From IMG/VR virus record IMGVR_UViG_3300028372_000031, positions 1-30,655 of that record: a stretch of 30,655 bases of DNA; one strand, 5' to 3'. This document shows positions 22,399 to 28,400 of the stretch, piece after piece. Numbering within the stretch: position 1 is the first letter of the stretch; every line of letters starts with the position of its first letter. The position numbers were made by a program, and so were the translations under genes. This DNA comes from a virus. The notes under the pieces are model-generated. The model searched no databases. It saw only the letters and a list, made by a program, of their open reading frames with translations, and was not told the DNA's origin.

Positions 22399-23132
22399 TG
22401 TCTGAAAGTCCAAAGTCTATCCTCATTGCAGGAGAGTCTGGAGCAGGTAAAAGTGCCTGTCTTCGGAACCTCCGTGGTGGAGAAGGTGTGCTCTACATCA
22501 ACTGCGAAGGTGGTAAACCACTACCTTTCAAAAACAAATTCAAACGGGTGACTATCGACGACCCTGAAGAGATCTTTGATCTGTATCAGCAAGTCATCGA
22601 CAACCCCGGACGGTTTCACACCATCATCATTGACACCATCAGCTTTATGATGGATCGCTTTGAATCTGTTCACGTCATTGGTTCACCCAATACGATGCAG
22701 CAGTGGGGTGCTTACGGTCAGTTTTTCAAAACACTGATGTATAATTATGTGGCCAAATTTCCCGGCTACTCAGTCATGCTGGGTCACATTGACTCTGTGC
22801 TTGATGAGAACTCTGGCAAGTATTCCCACACCGTACCTGTCAAAGGTGCGCTGAAGAAAAACGGTCTTGAAGCCTACTTCACGACCGTGATTGGAGCCAA
22901 GAAGGCTACGATCAAGGAGATCGAGAAGGATGCCAACGAAGGCAAACTGCTCACCATCTCTGAACGGGATCGGGACATGGGCTACAAGCACGTCTTCCAA
23001 ACCCGAACCACGAGAGCAACAGTTGGGGATCGTTTACGTTCTCCCTTCGGTCTGTTCTCAGACGACGAGACGTTCATCGAGAATGATGCACAGCTCGTCA
23101 TCGACCAACTCGTTGGTTACTACGCGGAATAA
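22398..23132 (+). CDS. RecA-fold P-loop ATPase, Sak4/N4 gp44-like
   Basis: This encodes 244 residues, coupled to the previous stop (TAATG). Walker A is AGESGAGKSACLR (about 10-22) and Walker B is TIIIDTISFMMD (about 75-86), with the short loops of a RecA-type core and LGHIDS near 130 in sensor position. Small ATPases of this layout, such as Sak4, promote single-strand annealing with a phage SSB. The SSB gene follows after 44 nt, as in N4 where gp44 precedes the SSB gp45. An annealing or loading role is inferred from these neighbours. Confidence 0.8.
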   Translation: MSESPKSILIAGESGAGKSACLRNLRGGEGVLYINCEGGKPLPFKNKFKRVTIDDPEEIFDLYQQVIDNPGRFHTIIIDTISFMMDRFESVHVIGSPNTMQQWGAYGQFFKTLMYNYVAKFPGYSVMLGHIDSVLDENSGKYSHTVPVKGALKKNGLEAYFTTVIGAKKATIKEIEKDANEGKLLTISERDRDMGYKHVFQTRTTRATVGDRLRSPFGLFSDDETFIENDAQLVIDQLVGYYAE

Positions 23133-23176
23133 CTCCGAACAAATAACCAAAACCCAACCCCTGAAAAGAAAGAACA

Positions 23177-23995
23177 ATGCTAATGAGCAACATTTTCGCA
23201 GGAAAAAAAGCCGCTGATGATAAAGTCGAAGACGACTTCCTCGGAGGCGGTGGTGTACTGGATACGGACATCTATCCGGCCACCATCAAGACAGCATACA
23301 TCGGCGAAGCCCAGGCTTCTGATGCACGTAACGTGACCCTTTTGCTGGACATCAATGGTCGTCAGACCACACAGCAAATCTGGGTCTCCAACCGCAACGG
23401 CGATGTGACCTACAAGGATAAGAAGACAGGTGAAGCGAAGAACCTTCCTGGCTTCAACCAGATCAACTCGCTGTGTATGCTCGTCTGCTCGAAAGAGATG
23501 GGCGAGATGGATGTCGAAGAGCTGACGGTCAATATCTATAACTTCGATGCGAAGAAAGAGCTGCCCCAGGCAGTTGACTGCTTCTCGGAGCTGCATGGTG
23601 AAAAAATCCAGATCGCTCTCCAACGTCAGACTGTGGACAAGAACGTCAAGAATGAATCCACAGGCAACTACGAGCCTTCCGGCGAAGTCCGCGATAAGAA
23701 CGAGATCGTGAAATTCTTCCCTGAAGATAAGCTGGTCACAATCAGTGACGTCGCCGAGTTCGTTCGCGGACTGGGTGGCAACTTCGATGACGTGCTGAAC
23801 GATCGTGAGCTGGGTAAGGCCATCGCCAAGATGGATGAGTCCCAGTCGAACTACGCCGAGAAGTGGCTGAAACGGAACAAAGGTCAGACTTACGACAAGT
23901 CGTCTGGCAAGAAGTCCGGCGAAGGGAAATCTTTCTCTAAGCCTGGTGCAGGTGGATCCAAGGCGAAAGCCTCCACCTCACTGTTTGACGACTAA
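23177..23995 (+). CDS. ssb: Single-stranded DNA-binding protein (N4 gp45-like)
   Basis: This encodes 272 residues from ATG 23177, or 270 from ATG 23183 (MSNIF); the upstream AAAGAAAG is weak and fits either. The central part (NVTLLLDINGRQTTQQIWVS to ELTVNIYNFD) has the strand pattern of an OB-fold-like domain. A Gly/Lys/Ser-rich linker follows (SSGKKSGEGKSFSKPGAGG), and the protein ends in STSLFDD, an acidic-hydrophobic tail like those SSBs use to recruit partners. Position after the P-loop ATPase and length close to N4 gp45 support the call. N4 SSB is also needed for late transcription with host RNA polymerase; a similar role here is inference. Confidence 0.78.
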   Translation: MLMSNIFAGKKAADDKVEDDFLGGGGVLDTDIYPATIKTAYIGEAQASDARNVTLLLDINGRQTTQQIWVSNRNGDVTYKDKKTGEAKNLPGFNQINSLCMLVCSKEMGEMDVEELTVNIYNFDAKKELPQAVDCFSELHGEKIQIALQRQTVDKNVKNESTGNYEPSGEVRDKNEIVKFFPEDKLVTISDVAEFVRGLGGNFDDVLNDRELGKAIAKMDESQSNYAEKWLKRNKGQTYDKSSGKKSGEGKSFSKPGAGGSKAKASTSLFDD

Positions 23996-24021
23996 TCACC
24001 GTCAAGCAACAGGAGGTTGCG

Positions 24022-24918
24022 ATGAACACACCGACCCAACGAGTGTATCAGATCAAACTGCCAATGAGGTTTCGTACCTCACGCAAAAAGGTCACGGCAC
24101 TCAACCTCAACGTTTATCGCAACCTCCACTTCCGTAGTCTCACAGCACTGAAGCACAAGTTTCAAGACCACGGTAAGAAGCTGTTACGGGATGCGAAGGT
24201 TCCCCCACTGGGGAGAATTCAACTTCGGTATCAAGTCTTTACCAAGACCAAAAGAGAATTCGACATAGCAAACATCTGTTCCATAGTGGACAAGTTCTTC
24301 TCAGATACCCTGCAACATGCTGGGATCATTGAAGATGACAATTGGAAGTTTCTTGACGATGTCTCGTTTGGTTTTGGGGGCTTTGCCCCCGAAGAATACG
24401 TCCTTGTGACGATCATTGAAATTGAACCAAGAAAGGGAAACGTAATGCGTATCCTTCTGGAAGAACAAGAAATCCAGGAAGTATTGGATCAGTATGTTTT
24501 GAACACACTGAAAATGCCCAATGCAACTGGTGTCGAACTCCGTATGGAAAACGACGAATTCGTTGCCGAGGTCATGATTGATGGGTCTCTCACCGCCAAG
24601 CCTCGTAAGACACCTGCCAAAAATAAGGGTGGTCGCCCCGCTGGTTCCAAAAACAAGCCCAAAGAGGAGCCAGATGAAGATGTGGAAACACCTGGTGATG
24701 ACAGCGATGCTGGCGATGGGGCAGGAGATCCTGAACCAACAGAAGACAAAGCATCGGCGAAAGCCGATACCAAGGTCGAAACCGGGAACTCCTCGTCAAA
24801 AAACCTTTTCGGGGACGAGGAAACAGAATCCTCCAAGAGTGATTTCCCCGAAAAAACCGAAGACGATTCGGAAGTGAAAACAACCACTTCCAAGAAGTCG
24901 TCTATCTTCGACCAATGA
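24022..24918 (+). CDS. RusA-like Holliday junction resolvase fused to an acidic tail domain
   Basis: This encodes 298 residues with a perfect AGGAGG before ATG 24022. Residues about 1-135 are RusA-like: RTSRKKVTALNLNVY, then REFDIANICSIVDKFFSD with spaced aspartates, and AGIIEDDNWKFLDDV with the DD pair that binds metal in RusA. From Met142 a second segment starts (MRILLEEQEIQEVLDQYV) with its own upstream AAGGG. It is followed by a KGGRPAGSKNK AT-hook-like patch and a long Asp/Glu/Ser/Thr-rich tail ending SSIFDQ. RusA enzymes are usually about 120-140 residues, so the tail is an addition. It probably resolves branched DNA made during replication. Confidence 0.75.
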   Translation: MNTPTQRVYQIKLPMRFRTSRKKVTALNLNVYRNLHFRSLTALKHKFQDHGKKLLRDAKVPPLGRIQLRYQVFTKTKREFDIANICSIVDKFFSDTLQHAGIIEDDNWKFLDDVSFGFGGFAPEEYVLVTIIEIEPRKGNVMRILLEEQEIQEVLDQYVLNTLKMPNATGVELRMENDEFVAEVMIDGSLTAKPRKTPAKNKGGRPAGSKNKPKEEPDEDVETPGDDSDAGDGAGDPEPTEDKASAKADTKVETGNSSSKNLFGDEETESSKSDFPEKTEDDSEVKTTTSKKSSIFDQ

Positions 24919-25100
24919 GTCGGGTAAAGGTCTTTGGCCTAGCCCTTCTTCTCGGTTTGTTGTCAGTCGCTATCACGGTAGCTGCTTTTGTCGTAGCGGC
25001 ATTCGTTGCGTTTATCACACCATTCGCCATAGTTTTCACGGGACTGTGTTTTGGATGGTGGGTCGCCAAAGAACACCGCGACGAGCAGAAGAACGACTGA
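24915..25100 (+). CDS. Small two-span membrane protein
   Basis: This encodes 61 residues; ATG 24915 overlaps the upstream stop (ATGA). Two hydrophobic helices are visible, about residues 7-27 (FGLALLLGLLSVAITVAAF) and 29-50 (AFVAFITPFAIVFTGLCFGW), between a short basic N-terminus and a charged tail, KEHRDEQKND. The size and topology resemble small holins or membrane effectors, but the gene sits at the end of the replication operon rather than in a lysis cassette, and no endolysin is in the window. Function unknown. Confidence 0.65.
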   Translation: MSRVKVFGLALLLGLLSVAITVAAFVVAAFVAFITPFAIVFTGLCFGWWVAKEHRDEQKND

Positions 25101-25107
25101 CAGCGAG

Positions 25108-25206
25108 GCAGGATAAGCACCAGGTTCACCTGAAGACTTACCTGCTACCAGTGGCCGAAAGCCGCAGAGATGATGTTGTGCTCATCACACAGGGTGAAAA
25201 TCCCTG
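25108..25206 (+). ncRNA. String of four hairpins upstream of the tRNA-like element
   Basis: No gene fits in 25101-25403. The first hairpin (25108-25145) pairs GCAGG-A-TAAG with CTTACCTGC and has an inner CAGG-TTCA-CCTG. The second is GTGGC/GCCGC (25151-25165), the third GATGA/TCATC (25169-25186), and the fourth CAGGG/CCCTG with a 7-nt loop (25190-25206), shaped like a T arm but without T-loop sequence. They start 8 nt after a stop codon and lead straight into the tRNA-like element. This may be a processed leader, a decayed tRNA array, or a noncoding RNA. Drawn by eye. Confidence 0.4.
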
Positions 25207-25215
25207 ACCTAATTT

Positions 25216-25314
25216 GGGGACATAGTTCAGCGGTAGAACAAGTGATCGAAGAGACCTTCTGCTCAAACCAGATAAGTGATCGCCAAGGCATGGGTTCAAA
25301 TCCCATTGTCTCCA
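25216..25314 (+). tRNA. Oversized tRNA-like element, possible tRNA-Leu (CAA)
   Basis: The ends are those of a good tRNA: acceptor GGGGACA (25216-25222) with TGTCTCC (25307-25313), TA, D arm GTTC-AGCGGTA-GAAC (25225-25239), and T arm ATGGG-TTCAAAT-CCCAT (25290-25306), then A; no CCA. Between the D and T arms are 50 nt, against about 23 in a class I tRNA and roughly 30-40 in a long-variable-arm tRNA. A hairpin TCTG-CTCAAAC-CAGA (25258-25272) gives anticodon CAA with U33 and A37. The 9-nt AAGTGATCG occurs on both sides of it (25240-25248 and 25274-25282). Either an inserted or rearranged tRNA or a tRNA mimic; the anticodon is uncertain. Confidence 0.65.
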
Positions 25315-25362
25315 TCAAATAAAGCCACCGTACAGCTCTATGAGCAAGTGCCTCTGGCTTAT

Positions 25363-25405
25363 GATCCCCCTCCCAAGGCTCACCCTGGGAGGGGGATCTT
25401 TTTTT
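25363..25405 (+). terminator. Terminator of the replication operon, convergent with the RNA polymerase gene
   Basis: The perfect 13-bp stem GATCCCCCTCCCA/TGGGAGGGGGATC (25363-25375 with 25386-25398) has a 10-nt loop, and seven T residues follow. The T run overlaps the stop codon of the minus-strand gene, so the two converging genes are separated by this one hairpin. It lacks a T run in the minus direction. Confidence 0.93.
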
Positions 25406-28400
25406 AATCGTACAGATTGAGCCATGGGTTCAGTCCTGCGGATCCGAACATCATCTCCCAGCCCAAGGCATACCCGATCCGATCGTCAGCAATGACCGAG
25501 GCAAGGTTGTCTGCCTGTGGGGAACCAAAGTCTGCAATCGTGGCAGCCAGGATCAACGAGCGAGCAGGGTTCTCACGGATCTGATTCATGGCAATCTTCA
25601 TGATCCGGATCTTAAATGAGAGGAACCAAGTCGCACCCATACCTTCCAAATACTGACGTGTTCGTCCTGGGAGCACGGAAAAGTTCACGAACTCTTCGTT
25701 CACCAATTTCATTGCGTCGTCGTGGCTCAAGCCCTTTTCCATCAAGTGATCGTAATAGATGGATTTGGCAATGAAATCACCGTACTGCACCGCCTTATTG
25801 GCACCCTTGTAGAGGGTTGTGTCCTTGGACAGCAGACCATACTTGGCAACGGTTTGAGCCCCAGCAGGCAGTTTGTTGGTCTGGTTCTCGATCCATTCCC
25901 CAATACGACCCGATGTGAACTCTTTGTCCATCTCGGTGATACCTTCAGCGATGTTCTTGTAAGCACCAGCCTCGATCAATGGGGCCACACTCATGCGAGC
26001 ATTCTCATCCAGCACAACCTGCTTCTGGCTCTCCAGAATACGGACTTTGTTCAAATCCATACCAGCCAATTGGATCCGAGTTTCAAACTCGATGATCTTC
26101 TTCCGGTTCTCGTTGAACTTCTCGATCTCAGCCAGCTTGTTCTTGTAACCTTGCCATTGCTGTTTGATCGGGATCCCACGAGTGGAGAGCTGAACCACGT
26201 TAGCCTGTGTGTTCATGTATGGAATCACCAGAGAGCGAACCACGATGAGATCCTTGGCCACTGATACAGCGCCCTGGGTTGTCCCCTCGATACCGGCCAT
26301 CACCTGCATGGCGTACTTACCCATGATTGTTCCTGTGATCGCCTGTACGCCTTCACGCAGGCTGTCAGGCACACGAGTGTTCCCAGTCCACATGTCAATG
26401 ACAGATGGATCACGGTAGCCCAGTGCCAAGTTCATCTGATCTTTGCGAACAAAGAACTGATCTTTGCCAAACACCTCTTCGATGTATTGCTTGGTTTGTG
26501 GTGAAATCACATTCCAGCTTTCAACGAAGACCCGATCAGGTTTTTTGAGACGACGACGTTGAGCCGGTGTAGCTTTTTCCCACTCTGCCCAAGCCTTTGC
26601 TTCCTCTGGGAGGTTCACAAACAGACCATCATCACTTGGATCACGCTGATCATGGACACGCTTTAGCTCATCAACCAGCTCTGCGTTGTAGACCTGTGCG
26701 AATTTCTCTTCCACCTGACGACCAGCCCAAGACCCCAATGCAATCGCAAGGTTGCTCTTGGGAGCTGTGTGCTTCTCCAAGATGTCAGGGTTTATCATCC
26801 GCTCATAATAGACCACCACCCCGTCTTCGTCATAGACAGGAACCAAGGCTTCCTTGTTGTTTACCAGACCATTGCTCATGTTGTTCATAGCATTGGTTAC
26901 GCTTGTGACCACTGAACCAACTATCAAACCAGATGTCATACCATTGACGCTCAAACCAGTTGTGGCATCAACACCACGATACGTGTCCTGAATAAGCTGC
27001 ATGACACCCTGGGAATACGTCCCAGTTTGTTTGGTCGAGGTCACGTAGTATCCACGGTTGATCGAAGAAAAACCACTGTCAGCAGGAGCGTCACCGATAC
27101 GCTTGTACCCTTTCTTCTCCAGATCTTGACGGTTCTCGTCTTTCGCAATGATGACGTTGGTACCTGGTTTGCCTGCATCTGGGATGTAACCTTTGTACCC
27201 GTTCATGTAGGCCATCTTAGAAGCAACCTTTTGGTTCTCTTCTTCGTTCAGACCTTTCATGTACACGGCCAGGTTCTGCATTGCCTCTGGATCACTTGCA
27301 TACATAAGAGTGATCTCTTGACGCATCAGAGGATCTGATCCCTTCAAAGCATAGAGAGAAATTAAGCTGTCGATCTCACCGATCATCTCTGCTTTGTAAG
27401 CACCGGCCTTCTTGTTGATAGCATATGCGTTCCGCCATAGTAGAAACCCAGCACCTTTACCGTTCATGAAGTTAGCCAGTTGCTGACTCTTCTTCAGAAT
27501 AGTCTTGGCCACAGCAGGTGAGAAGTTCGAACGAATGTCCGCCTCAGCATTCACGATGTTTGTGTCGAGGACGTTCTCATCTTTAATCATCTCGAACGAA
27601 CGGTTCGGACGGTTCTGATCGAACAGCACAGCAAAGTCTGTACGGCCCAGCACTTTGTGAGCAGCACGCCACTGTTCCCGATCCGGAGCAGTATCGAATG
27701 CTTTCTGCAAGATCACAGGAAGATCTTCACGATAGTTCTGACGAACTGACGATGCAGCGTATGTGGTACGGTCCAACATAGCCACCACGTTACGGTTTGT
27801 CTCGTCTGTGCCAATCATCTCGTTCACAAACTCACGCACTGGGATAGCCCAATCGAGGTTAGTTCCCATATGGGTAACTCGTTTGAACCCTTGAGCCTGG
27901 ATCTCTGCACGATCTTGATCCAGGAAAGCAGTGGCAGCAGTCACAGCACCAAACGAAATTTTCGCTAGTTTAGAACGGTTTGAAGCACGAAGCTCACTGT
28001 TCACTGACTCGGTGTAACCGGCCAAAGTTTTCAGAGCACCGTTTGTGTATGCGTCAGCTTTGTTCAGGTTGTTCATCAAACCTGCAAGGATCCGGAACTC
28101 TTTCGCTGAGTCTTCTCGCAGGATCGACTCTGACAATTGATCCAAGGTTTCGGAAATCGACTGACTATTTGTGTCGATCGTCCCAACAGCCTTGTTCATC
28201 AGCATCCCTGTCAGGGAACCGAGGAAATCATTGAGTGAGTTAGTGCTAAGGTTTTGGATGGATTCCGGCATAGGAAGTTGATCCAGAGCTTTACGGAAAC
28301 CTTTGCTTGTCTGACTGAGAGCCAGAAGAACAGCAATTGCATCTGATACACCTTCATCATTTTCAGTCCCCCCAAATGCTTCCATCACAGCCGAGTAACG

